Source of the DNA: Rubrobacter marinus
GTDB taxonomy: Bacteria; Actinomycetota; Rubrobacteria; Rubrobacterales; Rubrobacteraceae
DNA length: 64,000 nt
Direction: 5' to 3'
Assembly (NCBI RefSeq): GCF_011492965.1
Contig: NZ_CP045121.1
Coordinates: 3,410,001 to 3,474,000 of the forward strand
The notes under the pieces were generated by a model. It was not told the origin of the DNA, made no database searches, and worked only from the letters and a program-made list of their open reading frames with translations. The translations under genes and the position numbers were made by a program. Below, one piece after another: positions 9,391 to 18,507 of the stretch (positions are counted from its first letter, which is position 1; each line of letters opens with the position of its first letter).

Positions 9391-10413
9391 CTACTCTGCA
9401 CCAGGGGCGTATTGTAGGTCAAACAGATCCTGCATCTGCTCTTCGGAAAGCTCCTCCTCGAGGAACCCGTACTCGATAGCGTCCTTGACGATCTTTTCCT
9501 GCCCACTGAGCGGATAGAGTTCTACCTGCTCGGGCGTGTAATAATCGAAGGAGGTTAGGAGGGTTTCGGTGTCTTGCTCGAGCTCGCCCCCTTCTTTCCA
9601 GATCTGTACCGCCTCCTCGCGGTTATCAAAGATCCAATCCCACGCTTTCTGGTGTGCATCGAGGAAGGCACGCACCGATTCGGGACTCTGCTCCACGTAG
9701 TCGGCGTTGGCGAAGTTGATCCGGATGGCGACATCGCTGTACTCTTCGAGCTCTGAGCCTTCTACCACCGTCTTCAGATCACCGTTGTTGATCTCCTCGA
9801 GGAAGAACGGCGGCGTGGTCCATCCAGAAGCGATCTGGTCGGTCTGCACGGCGGTGAACTGGTCGGGCGGGCTGCCGACTGCCTCTCCGGAGATTTCTTC
9901 GAGCCCTTCGTCCCTCAGGATGTCGTTCATCGTATTGATACCAAGGTCTGTCGAGGAGCCGGGAGAGCTAAAACCGACCTTCTGCCCCGCGAGATCCTGC
10001 ATAGTCTCGTAGGGGCTGTCAGACTTGGCATACCAGATTACGTCAATCCCGGTGGTTGAGTCGGAGATGATCTTTATCGGAGCACCTTCAGCGTAAGCAC
10101 CGACGACCGAGAGAGCTCCGGTCTCTATTGCAATGTCCACGCTGCCCGAGATCACCGATTGCACGGTGCTCCCGCCGCCACTCGTGACGGTGGTCTCGAT
10201 CTCTAGCCCCGCGTCCTCGTAGTAGCCCTGCTCCTGAGCTACGTAGACTGGGAAGCCAACCGTGAAGAGAGCCCGATGGGGAATCGCGAGCCGCACGGGG
10301 GCGAGATCGCCTTCCTGCCCACCACCTTGACTGGCCTCCTCGACTGCACCACAACCGACAGCGGACACGACAATCACTACTATGGCAGCATACCTTCGGA
10401 TCAATTTAGGCAT
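9391..10413 (-). CDS. ABC transporter substrate-binding lipoprotein (NMT1/SsuA-like)
   Basis: A 340-residue secreted lipoprotein. The N-terminus is a short basic stretch, a hydrophobic core and a lipobox ending SAVGC (Cys near residue 21). The mature part is a two-domain periplasmic-binding fold of the NMT1/THI5-like type (RLAIPHRALFTVGFPVYVAQ, GGGSTVQSVISGSVDIA). Proteins of this class bind nitrate, sulfonates, thiamine precursors or aromatic acids. The start overlaps the end of the ATPase gene by 8 bp. It sits in the operon driven by the operator at 16476, so its ligand is probably the inducer or an intermediate of the aromatic pathway (inference). Confidence 0.88.
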   Translation of the reverse strand: MPKLIRRYAAIVVIVVSAVGCGAVEEASQGGGQEGDLAPVRLAIPHRALFTVGFPVYVAQEQGYYEDAGLEIETTVTSGGGSTVQSVISGSVDIAIETGALSVVGAYAEGAPIKIISDSTTGIDVIWYAKSDSPYETMQDLAGQKVGFSSPGSSTDLGINTMNDILRDEGLEEISGEAVGSPPDQFTAVQTDQIASGWTTPPFFLEEINNGDLKTVVEGSELEEYSDVAIRINFANADYVEQSPESVRAFLDAHQKAWDWIFDNREEAVQIWKEGGELEQDTETLLTSFDYYTPEQVELYPLSGQEKIVKDAIEYGFLEEELSEEQMQDLFDLQYAPGAE

Positions 10414-11257
10414 TGTTGGCCTCTTTTTTCTGGCTATCCTGCCCGAAAGCTTTCAAGGACTCATCCCGCAAAACAGCCCAAATCTTGCCGACGAGTTCGG
10501 CGAAGTGAGTACTGGAGATAAGGGTCGAGTCGCGCGGCCGCGGGAAGTCCACATCCATAACAGCCTTGATCCGGCCCGGTCGGGCACTCAAGATCACGAC
10601 CCGGTCGGAGAGCATTATCGACTCTTGTATGTTGTGGGTGATAAACAACACAGTCTGGCGCAGTTCTTGCTGAATGCGGAGCAACTCCTCGCCGAGGATG
10701 ATCCGGGTCTGCTCGTCGAGCGCACCGAAGGGCTCGTCCATGAGCAGGATTTCAGGCTCCAGCACGAGGGTGCGGGCTATCGCCACCCGCTGCTTCATGC
10801 CGCCGGAGAGATGTCCAGGAAAACGTTGCTCGAAGCCCTCCAGCCCGAACAGGCGCAGGATCTCTTGCGCCCTTCGCCGCCGCTCCTCCTTCGGGACGCC
10901 GCGCAATTCCAGCCCGAACTCGACGTTGCGCAGCGCGTTACGCCACGGGAAGGTGGAGTCCTCCTGAAAGACCACCCCGATGTCCGGGTGCGGCTTCCTC
11001 ACCTCCTCCCCCCGGATGCTCACGCTCCCCTCGAAGCCGGAGACGAGCCCACCCACCACGGAGAGCAGGGTGGACTTCCCGCACCCGGACGGCCCGACTA
11101 TGGAGACGAACTCGCCCTCGCGAACGTCGACCTCTATACCTTCCAGAGCAAGGATCCCAAGCTCGTCAGCGCTCTCGCCAGGGTAACGGAATGAGAGATC
11201 CTGGATCTTTAACAGCGTCTTCCCCTCTGCTGTGGTCTGCGCCGCTCCGCTCTGCAT
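10406..11257 (-). CDS. ABC transporter ATP-binding protein (SsuB/TauB family)
   Basis: A 283-residue ATPase with Walker A GPSGCGKST (55-63), Q-loop, signature LSGGMKQRVAIAR and Walker B ILLMDEPFGALDE. It energises the importer encoded by the three genes that follow. Its start overlaps the stop of the amidohydrolase gene by one base, which places transporter and enzyme in a single transcript. Confidence 0.93.
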   Translation of the reverse strand: MQSGAAQTTAEGKTLLKIQDLSFRYPGESADELGILALEGIEVDVREGEFVSIVGPSGCGKSTLLSVVGGLVSGFEGSVSIRGEEVRKPHPDIGVVFQEDSTFPWRNALRNVEFGLELRGVPKEERRRRAQEILRLFGLEGFEQRFPGHLSGGMKQRVAIARTLVLEPEILLMDEPFGALDEQTRIILGEELLRIQQELRQTVLFITHNIQESIMLSDRVVILSARPGRIKAVMDVDFPRPRDSTLISSTHFAELVGKIWAVLRDESLKAFGQDSQKKEANNA

Positions 11258-12483
11258 CAGACACGCTCCCTATTCTCACCAGCGGGACCACGCGTCTTCG
11301 CGTCTTCGAGACCAAACAGCTCGCAGGCGTTTCCGCCGAGTATCCGCCGCTTCACCCGCTCATCGAGGAACGGTAGATCGTAAATGACGCTCGGCAGGTC
11401 GAAGTCCCAGTGTGGATAGTCCGACGAGTAGAGCAGGCGGTTCTCTGCGTCGATCATCTCGAAGGTCATCTTCAGGACCTCCATGTTCCCAGTCTGCTCC
11501 ATCGGCTGGGAAGAGTAGTAGAAGTCTCGCATGTACTCGCTGGGCCTCTTCTGCAACAGTGGAGCCTCCGAAGAGCGCATCATGTACTCGTTGTCCAACC
11601 GCTGCATCAGGAACGGTATCCAGGCCAGACCACTCTCTATCCAGACTACTTTTAGAGCCGGGAAACGCTCCGGCAGGCCGTTTATGACCCAGTTGGTCAA
11701 GTGAATCATATTGTAGAAGGGGAACCCAAGAGCATGTACGGAGATGAACTTGTTGAGCTGCTCCATCGCCCTCTCCTGCCAGCTGTAAGCCGCGTGGAAG
11801 CCGAGCGGCAGCCCCCGTTCCTCCAGGGCCGCGTAGATCTTCATGTAAGAGTTGTGATGCACCGGCCTGTACCGGACGGTCGTTACCATAAAGCCCACCA
11901 CGCCCGGCCTGTCGGCGAACTCTTCCACCAGTTTGAGGCTTGCCTCCGGGTCGTTGAACGGCAAGTAGAGCATGGTCTTTATCGTCGGGTCAGCGGGCAA
12001 AATCTCCTCGGTGATCCAGCGCGCATAGGCACGGGCAACAGCAACCTCCATCTCTACCTGCGGATGCATCCCTAGATTGAGCATCGGCGTCGGGAAGATG
12101 ATCGTGTAGTCGATGCCCATCATGCTCATAGCCCGCCGGATGAGCTGCACGTCCCGGTGGACGTCCTTACCCTCGGCCTTCTCCAGCGAACGCATCCTGT
12201 AGCGGGAGATCCTTCCGGCGAGGTCCTGGTTGCCGATCTGCGAAGGTATCAGGCTAGACTGTCCGGTGAGCTTGCTGACGCCTCCGGCCCCGGCCAGATG
12301 GCGGATGATCGGGCTCTCGATATACTTTGCGATCTCAGCCCACGACTCGGTCTCGTAGTGGTGAGAATCCACGTCCACGATCGTGAAGTTCGAGTAACCT
12401 CGATCCTCGGCTTGTCGAGAGGCGTGCGCTAGCAGTTCTCGTGTATCGAGCCCCTCCCCAACTTCCACAGAGCGCAACGTCAC
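11257..12483 (-). CDS. amidohydrolase-2 family metal-dependent hydrolase/decarboxylase
   Basis: A 408-residue TIM-barrel protein of the amidohydrolase-2 group (ACMSD, gamma-resorcylate decarboxylase, 5-carboxyvanillate decarboxylase). Metal ligands can be placed in the N-terminal VDSHHYE (D39, H41, H42), in GFHAAYSW, and in the C-terminal SDYPHWDFD. In many members of this group the reaction is non-oxidative decarboxylation of an aromatic acid or hydrolysis of a ring-cleavage product. The first metal motif is D-S-H-H rather than the commoner D-x-H-x-H, so exact metal binding is uncertain. Context in an aromatic regulon supports a decarboxylase or hydrolase role, not proven. Confidence 0.82.
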   Translation of the reverse strand: MTLRSVEVGEGLDTRELLAHASRQAEDRGYSNFTIVDVDSHHYETESWAEIAKYIESPIIRHLAGAGGVSKLTGQSSLIPSQIGNQDLAGRISRYRMRSLEKAEGKDVHRDVQLIRRAMSMMGIDYTIIFPTPMLNLGMHPQVEMEVAVARAYARWITEEILPADPTIKTMLYLPFNDPEASLKLVEEFADRPGVVGFMVTTVRYRPVHHNSYMKIYAALEERGLPLGFHAAYSWQERAMEQLNKFISVHALGFPFYNMIHLTNWVINGLPERFPALKVVWIESGLAWIPFLMQRLDNEYMMRSSEAPLLQKRPSEYMRDFYYSSQPMEQTGNMEVLKMTFEMIDAENRLLYSSDYPHWDFDLPSVIYDLPFLDERVKRRILGGNACELFGLEDAKTRGPAGENRERV

Positions 12484-12496
12484 ACGCGTACCTCCA

Positions 12497-12775
12497 TCAT
12501 GGTCTCCCCCACACTTGCCACATCCCTAACTCGAAGAGCTCGATTTCCGCCGCCGCGAGCAGATCGGTTACCGTTACCACGACGCCCGTAGCGGTCACCC
12601 CGGGGAAGGATCCGGGCTCTATACCCCCCTCCCGCTTGGCGGCATAAAGCTCCACGGCCGCGGCGAGCAACCTCCCCGCCTCCTCGTCCGGCACGTTTCC
12701 TACAGCCCCCTCGGCCAGCAAATCCTCCACGGCCCGGCGCAACTCCGACACGCCTCTCGGGTCAGCAGAGGACAT
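12497..12775 (-). CDS. conserved small protein of unknown function (92 residues)
   Basis: Start ATG 12775 is preferred over the longer open frame because it overlaps the end of the Rieske gene by only 14 bp and leaves a sensible N-terminus. The protein is acidic and mostly helical in appearance, with a distinctive C-terminus rich in Leu, Glu and Trp (AEIELFELGMWQVWGRP). No catalytic motif is visible and I do not recognise the family. Its fixed place between a Rieske ferredoxin and an amidohydrolase suggests a small accessory subunit or chaperone for one of them; that is a guess from order only. Confidence 0.6.
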   Translation of the reverse strand: MSSADPRGVSELRRAVEDLLAEGAVGNVPDEEAGRLLAAAVELYAAKREGGIEPGSFPGVTATGVVVTVTDLLAAAEIELFELGMWQVWGRP

Positions 12776-13160
12776 AGACTTCGCCTCCTCGAAGTACCAC
12801 CTCATACCTCTTGAGGCGCATTCGGCGGTCGGTCGCGCACTCTCCGGTCACCACGTTGTACTCCCAACCGTGCCACGGGCAGACTATGTGGTTCTCCGAG
12901 TAGGAGAACCGCTCTTCGATTACGCCTCCATCCTCGTCCAGCACCGCCTCGACCTTCCCGATGATCACGCCCTCGCAGACCGGTCCACCCTGATGCAGGC
13001 AATAGTTATCGTATGCGTAGAATGTTTCGTCTACGCGGAAGACCCCGATCTCTGTCTCCCCGTCGCGGACCACCTTGCGGCTCCCCTCCCCATACTCGTG
13101 CGCCTTCCCCGCGAACAGCTCGACCGCCTCGCGGCCAGTCTCACCTTCCGAAACCTTCAT
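12762..13160 (-). CDS. stand-alone Rieske [2Fe-2S] protein
   Basis: A 132-residue protein with one Rieske cluster: C54-x-H56 (YCLHQGGP) and C94-x2-H97 (CPWHGWEY). The loop between the two half-motifs is about 37 residues, longer than the roughly 16 usual in biphenyl-type ferredoxins, because of an inserted acidic segment around residues 68-90. It could deliver electrons to a ring-hydroxylating oxygenase such as the one at 33065, or be a subunit of a redox enzyme with its operon neighbours. No reductase gene is visible nearby. Confidence 0.88.
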   Translation of the reverse strand: MKVSEGETGREAVELFAGKAHEYGEGSRKVVRDGETEIGVFRVDETFYAYDNYCLHQGGPVCEGVIIGKVEAVLDEDGGVIEERFSYSENHIVCPWHGWEYNVVTGECATDRRMRLKRYEVVLRGGEVYVLC

Positions 13161-13170
13161 CCCCTCTACC

Positions 13171-14847
13171 TCACTTCGCCTCTGGCGGCGCGAGACCCGG
13201 TGGCAGGCCCTCGTGCCTGTCCTGGATCACGTCTATAACCGCGGGTCTTCCGGCGGCTAGGGCGCGCTTGACCGCCGGCAGCAGCTCTTCCGCCTTCTCG
13301 ACTCTTTCGCCGTGCGCCCCGAGCAGTTCGGCGAACTTCGCGAAGTCAGGGTTCTCGTAGAAGACGCCCAGGTACCGCCCGCCGTGGGCGGACTTCTGAC
13401 GATCTCGTGTGTTCCCGTAGGCGAAGTTGTTCGTGATTATCGTGACGGTAGGGATACCCTCCCTGACGGCGGTCTCCAGATCCTGCGCGACCATCCAGAA
13501 GGCACCGTCACCGATCACGCCGATTACCCGTTCCTCGGGACGCGCGAGCTGCAAACCGAAAGACGCCGGCAGCCCCCACCCCATCGAGCCCCCGGCCGCC
13601 GCGTAGTAGCTGCCCGGCTCGTCGAAGAGCAGGTACTTCTGCATCCACACGCCGAAGGTGGGCGCGTCCTGAACAACGATCGCCGGGTAGCTGTCCAGGA
13701 CGTACTGCAAGGCACGGACCACCGCCCCGGATGGCACCCCGGGCTCCGCGTCCCTCTCTTCCGGCAGCCGCGTCTCCTCCTCGTACGGAGCACGCGACTC
13801 CCGTCGGCGCCGCTCCCGCTCATCCGCAGGCCCAGCCCGTAGCTCTAGACCAGAGACGACCTCCAGAAGAGCGTCGAGCGTCAGCCGGGCGTCGCCTTGA
13901 AGCCCGATCTCGGGCACGTATACCTTGCCGATCTCCTCGGGGTCCGAGTCGACGTGGATCAGCCTCGAACCCGGCGAGAGCAGGGTCCAGCGTTTGGTGG
14001 CGAACTCGGAGAAGTGGCAGCCGACGGCGATGATTACGTCGGCCTCTCTCACAAGCCGCTCGGTCGTCTCCGCGGCCCCGAAGCCCAACGAGCCGAAGAA
14101 CAGCTCGTGGCGGTTGGGGAAGGCGTCTTTGCGCAGCCAGGTGGTGACCACGGGCATCCGCAATGTCTCCGCCAGCCGGACCGCCGGTGCGTTTGCGCCC
14201 GAGGAGAGGCTTCCACCGCCGAGGATCATCACCGGACGCTCGGAGGCTTCGAGCAGCTTCGCAGCCGCCTCCACCTCGGAGCCCTCCGGGACCGCGCCCC
14301 GGTGCCGGAAGCGGGGCTGAAAACCGGGCTCCGGCACGGGCTGCATCTGGACGTCCAGCGGGATAGAGACCATCACGGGGCGGGAACGGTCGCCCAGGGC
14401 GGTACGCACGGCGCGCTGGAGCAGCTCGGGGATGCGGCCGGCCTTGTGGATCTCCAGGGACCACTTGGTTATCGGCTCGAAGAAGCGAACGAGGTCCATC
14501 TCCTCGAAGGCCTCGCGGTGGTATATATCGTCCGCCACCTGACCGACGAGCGCCAGGACGGGTACGGACTCAGCGTAGGAGTTGTGCAGCCCGATGGTCA
14601 TGTTCGCAGCCCCAGGGCCGCGGGAGGCCATGCACACCCCGATCCCCCCGGAGCCCCGGGCGTAGCCATCCGCCATAAAGGCCGCCACCTGCTCGTGCCG
14701 GGTTGATATGTAGCGGATCTCATCCTGCCGGGCGAAGGCGTCGATCAGGTTCATGATAGTCGTCCCAGGGAGCCCAAAGACGTAACCGACGCCCTCACGC
14801 CGCAGGGATTCTACGGCAACCTGCGCACCGTTCCTCGTCTCACTCAC
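13171..14847 (-). CDS. thiamine diphosphate-dependent enzyme, acetolactate-synthase-like
   Basis: A 558-residue ThDP enzyme with the three-domain layout of acetolactate synthase and benzoylformate decarboxylase. The catalytic glutamate is E52 (RHEQVAAFMADGYARG); the central domain is a nucleotide-fold region; the ThDP/Mg motif runs from GDG 446-448 to NN 473-474. It lacks an associated small regulatory subunit gene, which argues against branched-chain amino-acid synthesis. In a catabolic operon with an aldehyde dehydrogenase directly upstream, a 2-oxoacid decarboxylase or carboligase role (producing an aldehyde for that dehydrogenase) is the simplest reading. Confidence 0.85.
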   Translation of the reverse strand: MSETRNGAQVAVESLRREGVGYVFGLPGTTIMNLIDAFARQDEIRYISTRHEQVAAFMADGYARGSGGIGVCMASRGPGAANMTIGLHNSYAESVPVLALVGQVADDIYHREAFEEMDLVRFFEPITKWSLEIHKAGRIPELLQRAVRTALGDRSRPVMVSIPLDVQMQPVPEPGFQPRFRHRGAVPEGSEVEAAAKLLEASERPVMILGGGSLSSGANAPAVRLAETLRMPVVTTWLRKDAFPNRHELFFGSLGFGAAETTERLVREADVIIAVGCHFSEFATKRWTLLSPGSRLIHVDSDPEEIGKVYVPEIGLQGDARLTLDALLEVVSGLELRAGPADERERRRRESRAPYEEETRLPEERDAEPGVPSGAVVRALQYVLDSYPAIVVQDAPTFGVWMQKYLLFDEPGSYYAAAGGSMGWGLPASFGLQLARPEERVIGVIGDGAFWMVAQDLETAVREGIPTVTIITNNFAYGNTRDRQKSAHGGRYLGVFYENPDFAKFAELLGAHGERVEKAEELLPAVKRALAAGRPAVIDVIQDRHEGLPPGLAPPEAK

Positions 14848-14862
14848 GAGCGAGCCGCCTCT

Positions 14863-16401
14863 CTAAGCCTGACCACCTCTGGAGGGCTCTTTCGCCTTGA
14901 CGGCGCCGAGCCCGATGCTGACGGTCTTCGACTGCGTGTAGCTGAGGAGCTCCTCGATACCCTCTTCCGAATCCGTCCCGCTGTTCTTGTGACCGGAGAA
15001 AGGCGCCCCGAGAAAGTGAGAGCCCGAGCCGTTGATCCACACGTAACCCGTATCCAGCGCATCGGCGACCTCGAAGGCCGTCCGTATGTCCGTCGTCCAC
15101 ACCGCGCCGGTGAGGCCGTACTCCACCGCGTTGGCCTCTTGTATAACCTTCTCCCTGTCCGACCACCTGAGCACCGAGAGTACGGGCCCGAAGATCTCCT
15201 CGTTTGCCAGGCGCATCTCCATGGTCACATCGTCGAAGATGGTGGGCGCGAGGAAGTAGCCGTCCTCGAAACCCTCCCCCTCCGGCTTTCCTCCGCCGTG
15301 GACGAGCCGGGCCCCTTCCTTCTTGCCGAGCTCCACGTACCCCATCACCTTCTCGTAGTGCTCCTTCGAGACGAGACACCCCATCTGCGTCTCGGGATCC
15401 AGAGGATGGCCGATGCGTATCTTCTTCACGCGCTCGATCAGCTTCTCCAGAAACTCGTCGTGTATCTCCTCGTGCAGGAACAGCCTGGAGGTCGAGCCAC
15501 AGGATTGGCCCTGGCACCAGTGGAAGTTCATCCCGAAGGCCGCTGCTTCCACAGCCTCGTCGAGGTCGGCGTCCGGGAAAACGATCATGGGGTTTTTGCC
15601 CCCGAGCTCCAGGCTCACGTGCTTTACGCCCACCTCCGCGGCGGATGCTTGTATTCTCTGCCCGGTCTCGACGCTGCCGACGAGCGCTATTCGCTTCACC
15701 TCAGGATGCCGGACGAGGGCATCTCCCGTGGTCGGTCCGTCACCGCAGATGATGTTGACCACCCCGGGAGGGAACACGTCCTTCATGATCTCGGACAAGT
15801 ACATGGAGGACAGAGGAGCCTGCTCAGGGCCTTTTAGGACGAGCGTGTTGCCCGTCATCACCGGGGCCCCTATCTTCCACGCCATAAACAGTATCGGGTG
15901 GTTGAAGGGAACGATCCTGCCCACCACCCCATAGGGCTCCCTGCGGGTCAGGAGCCAGTTCTCGCCCATCGAGGGGAGGGTCTGTCCCTTAACCTCCATG
16001 GCAACGCCGGAGATGTACTCGAGCCCGCCACAGGCCATCCCCACGTCCCCGATCATGGCTTTCGCCGGGTTGCCGCAGTCTATAGCATCAAGGATCCCGA
16101 GCTCCTCGGCGTGCTCCCTGAGCACCCGGACGAATGCCCTCATCCTCGCCGCCTTCTCCACCAGCGGCGTCTTCCGCCAGGCGGGGAAAGCCTCCTTGGC
16201 TGCCGCAACCGCCTGGTTTACGTCCTCCCTCTGAGCGAAAGGAACCTTTGCCAAAAAACGTCCGTCGGCGGGGCTGGTCGTCTCTATCGTCTCGCCACCC
16301 CTGGCAGCCACTACCTCTCCGCCAATAAGCATGCCCCACTCGCGTTCGAGCAGGGTTTTGACTCGCTCTTCGTATACACTGGATACCTTGATATCCGCCA
16401 T
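14863..16401 (-). CDS. aldehyde dehydrogenase family protein
   Basis: A 512-residue NAD(P)-dependent aldehyde dehydrogenase and first gene of the operon that runs to 7851. Asn in PFNHP (N168), the LELGGK glutamate E265 and catalytic Cys C301 in GQSCGSTSR are all present; the cysteine motif departs from the usual GQxCxA/T form. The frame is open to 16554, but ATG 16401 is chosen because GGGAGG lies just upstream and the residues before it do not look like protein. Transcription probably starts downstream of the operator at 16476. The substrate may be the aldehyde made by the ThDP enzyme encoded next. Confidence 0.88.
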   Translation of the reverse strand: MADIKVSSVYEERVKTLLEREWGMLIGGEVVAARGGETIETTSPADGRFLAKVPFAQREDVNQAVAAAKEAFPAWRKTPLVEKAARMRAFVRVLREHAEELGILDAIDCGNPAKAMIGDVGMACGGLEYISGVAMEVKGQTLPSMGENWLLTRREPYGVVGRIVPFNHPILFMAWKIGAPVMTGNTLVLKGPEQAPLSSMYLSEIMKDVFPPGVVNIICGDGPTTGDALVRHPEVKRIALVGSVETGQRIQASAAEVGVKHVSLELGGKNPMIVFPDADLDEAVEAAAFGMNFHWCQGQSCGSTSRLFLHEEIHDEFLEKLIERVKKIRIGHPLDPETQMGCLVSKEHYEKVMGYVELGKKEGARLVHGGGKPEGEGFEDGYFLAPTIFDDVTMEMRLANEEIFGPVLSVLRWSDREKVIQEANAVEYGLTGAVWTTDIRTAFEVADALDTGYVWINGSGSHFLGAPFSGHKNSGTDSEEGIEELLSYTQSKTVSIGLGAVKAKEPSRGGQA

Positions 16402-16439
16402 ACCCGCCTCCCTTGCCATCCTCAACCGATCCCGGTAGG

Positions 16440-16492
16440 AGAGTAAAAGAAAACACTCTGACGGGCAATCAGAAAATTCGGCATTGACGAAC
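16440..16492 (-). promoter_or_regulatory. IclR-type operator plus promoter of the ALDH operon
   Basis: Near-perfect operator ATTCG-N7-CGAAC at 16476-16492. On the minus strand it is followed after 7 bp by TTGCCC (16463-16468), then 17 bp, then TACTCT (16440-16445), about 40 bp upstream of the chosen start. Extra unpaired half-sites occur at 16502-16506 (CGAAC) and 16521-16525 (GTTCG). Confidence 0.7.
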
Positions 16493-16621
16493 GGGATGTC
16501 TCGAACATGTGTATAGACACGTTCGGCACGATCAACATGCTCGCACTGGTCCACGACTCAACGTGCCGACTCTGGTTTCGCTGCGGATCCCGAACGCATC
16601 AGCGCTCCTTCGCGTCCCCGG

Positions 16622-17365
16622 TTACGCCCTCCAGTTGGCCTCTTCGACCTCCAGCTTTTTCGTGTAGTAGCGCCACACCCACTTGGTGTCGAAGGTGCTC
16701 CCGAGATCCGGCAACTCAGCGGCATCTTCCGGCGAGATGTCGGGGGCGTGCCGGCCTGTCCGGGCGGCTTCAAGGGTGATCCTGGCCAGCGTGTTGAGGT
16801 TCAGGGCGCGCACAGTGGCCTCCTCTACCGTCTCTCCCGTAACGGTGACGCCGTGCCCCCGCATCACGCAGACGTGCTTCTCCCCCATCGTCTCCAGCAA
16901 GGGAGCCGCGAGCTCTGGACGGCTTATAAGGAAGGACCGCGGGAAGACGGGGACGCCGTCCAGCGCCATGCGAGCGGCCGGCATGTTGAAGGCGCCGAAG
17001 ATAGGACGAAGTTCGAGGTCGGTGATGCCGCAGATCAGGGTTGCCGGAGGGTGGGCGTGGATGACGCTGCCCACCTCGGGCCTGGCCTTGAGGGTCTCGC
17101 CATGGATGGGGTGTTCCTTGGGAACCTCGTAGCGCGCGCCGAGTTCATCTCCGCGGCCGTCGAGGTCGACGCGCCGGATGGCCTCCTTGCGGGTGTAGCG
17201 TACCCCGCGCTCCTCCTCTCCTCGGCAACGGATGAGCATCTCATCGTCGGTGCCGGGGACGCGGACGCTCACGTGCCCCAGCGTACCCTCGACCAGGCCT
17301 TCCATCGCGAGGATGCGGCACGCAAGCGCCACCTTCTCCCTGAGTTCTTCCAATGGCTCGCCCAT
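16622..17365 (-). CDS. class II aldolase/adducin family protein
   Basis: A 247-residue protein of the fuculose-aldolase fold. Metal ligands are visible as HAHPPA (H103, H105) and H171 (RGHGVTVTGE); E84 is a possible catalytic acid. ATG 17365 is chosen over the GTG at 17377 because GGAGG sits five bases before it. Besides aldolases, this fold includes 3,4-dihydroxyphthalate 2-decarboxylase and other aromatic-acid decarboxylases, so a decarboxylase role in this aromatic gene neighbourhood is possible. It lies between an ALDH operon and a terminator-like hairpin and may have its own promoter. Confidence 0.85.
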   Translation of the reverse strand: MGEPLEELREKVALACRILAMEGLVEGTLGHVSVRVPGTDDEMLIRCRGEEERGVRYTRKEAIRRVDLDGRGDELGARYEVPKEHPIHGETLKARPEVGSVIHAHPPATLICGITDLELRPIFGAFNMPAARMALDGVPVFPRSFLISRPELAAPLLETMGEKHVCVMRGHGVTVTGETVEEATVRALNLNTLARITLEAARTGRHAPDISPEDAAELPDLGSTFDTKWVWRYYTKKLEVEEANWRA

Positions 17366-17525
17366 GGGTCCCTCCACTCTTCTTAGAACTTATATGAATC
17401 CGCGCCGAGAAATCGCCTCCGCACGCTACGTCATTCGCCTTCCTTACGGCATAGCCCCGAGCATCGGCAGTCTAGAGGCGGGCAGCCTCGCTCGTCCGAA
17501 GGCTTCCGTGTCGTGCGGCATCCCC

Positions 17526-17557
17526 GTCCACGAAGGCCTGCCAGGGCCTTCGTGGAC
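17526..17557 (-). terminator. strong hairpin downstream of the deacetylase-fold gene
   Basis: Perfect 13-bp inverted repeat (17526-17538 with 17545-17557) and a 6-base loop, 19 bp beyond the stop codon at 17577. There is no uridine tract, so intrinsic termination is plausible but not certain; it also separates this unit from the aldolase gene. Confidence 0.65.
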
Positions 17558-17576
17558 ATGCTCCGTAAGCCGTGCG

Positions 17577-18464
17577 CTAGGAGCTCTTGAGGTAGCTGTT
17601 TATGTAGTGGTCGGCTATCTCGCCACCCGTGGTGAGCCAGACAGCGTCGTGCGAGACGATGTGGTCGAGGGCCCGGTCGAGGTAGAGGCTGCGGAAGGGC
17701 AGGCTTATGAGGAAGGGGTGGAGGCAGATACTCATGACCTTCCCCGTCTCCTCCGCCTCGCGGTAGAGCACGTCGAACTGGTCGCGCACGATCTGCTCAA
17801 ACTCCGGCCCCGACTTGCCCTGGCCGAGAAAGATGGGGATGTCGTTGACCTCGATGGAGTACGGCATCGAGACCAGAGTCCCCGAACGCACCTTCATCGG
17901 ATACGGCTGGTCATCGTTCACCCAGTCGGCCACGTACCGCACCCCCGCCTCGGCCAGAAGATCCGGGGTATTGACGGTCTCGGTGAGCGCGGGGCTCAGC
18001 CACCCCTCGGGCCGCCGGCCCGCAGCCCCTTCGATGATCCCGAGGACGGTCTCGATCATCTCCCGTTCGGCGTCTTCGTCGATGCCCGTGGTCAGGCTGG
18101 AGTTGTGGATCCCGTGCCCCATAAACTCCCAGTCGCGCGCGACGGCCTCTTCTATGATGCGTGGGTAGTACCGACACACGTCTGAGTTGAGGGCGACCGT
18201 GCCACGGATGCCGTGCCGATCGAGCGTTTGCATCATGCGCCAGATGCCGACGCGGGGCGCATAGTCACGCCAGGAGTAGTTGAGCACGTCGGGCACGAGC
18301 GCGGCCGTTGCCGGGTGGATTGAGGTCGATGGACAATCCATCTTGTAGTGCTCGACGTTCGGGACGACCCATAGCGCGACGCGCGCCCCGCCGGGCCACG
18401 CGAGCGGCTCCCTGTCTATGATCGGCGAGTACTCGAAACGAGTGTTCTCGGAGGTGTTCTCCAC
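17577..18464 (-). CDS. polysaccharide deacetylase (NodB-fold) family protein, PuuE/allantoinase-like
   Basis: A 295-residue NodB-fold hydrolase without a signal peptide, so cytoplasmic. It has the family layout (YSWRDYAPRVGIWRMMQTLDRHGIRGTVALNS, MGHGIHNSS, and a late H in CLHPFL). Cytoplasmic members close to PuuE hydrolyse cyclic amides or ureides such as allantoin rather than chitin. The isochorismatase-fold amidohydrolase encoded 43 bp upstream would complement such chemistry. The pair are transcribed from the promoter at 19291. Confidence 0.85.
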   Translation of the reverse strand: MENTSENTRFEYSPIIDREPLAWPGGARVALWVVPNVEHYKMDCPSTSIHPATAALVPDVLNYSWRDYAPRVGIWRMMQTLDRHGIRGTVALNSDVCRYYPRIIEEAVARDWEFMGHGIHNSSLTTGIDEDAEREMIETVLGIIEGAAGRRPEGWLSPALTETVNTPDLLAEAGVRYVADWVNDDQPYPMKVRSGTLVSMPYSIEVNDIPIFLGQGKSGPEFEQIVRDQFDVLYREAEETGKVMSICLHPFLISLPFRSLYLDRALDHIVSHDAVWLTTGGEIADHYINSYLKSS

Positions 18465-18507
18465 GGCAACCCCTTTCCCTTGTTGTTGGGCTACGGTACG
18501 ACGGTTC

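Noticed and set aside
16502..16537. Second IclR operator upstream of the ALDH gene
   Set aside because: Only unpaired half-sites (CGAAC at 16502, GTTCG at 16521) without the N7 partner.
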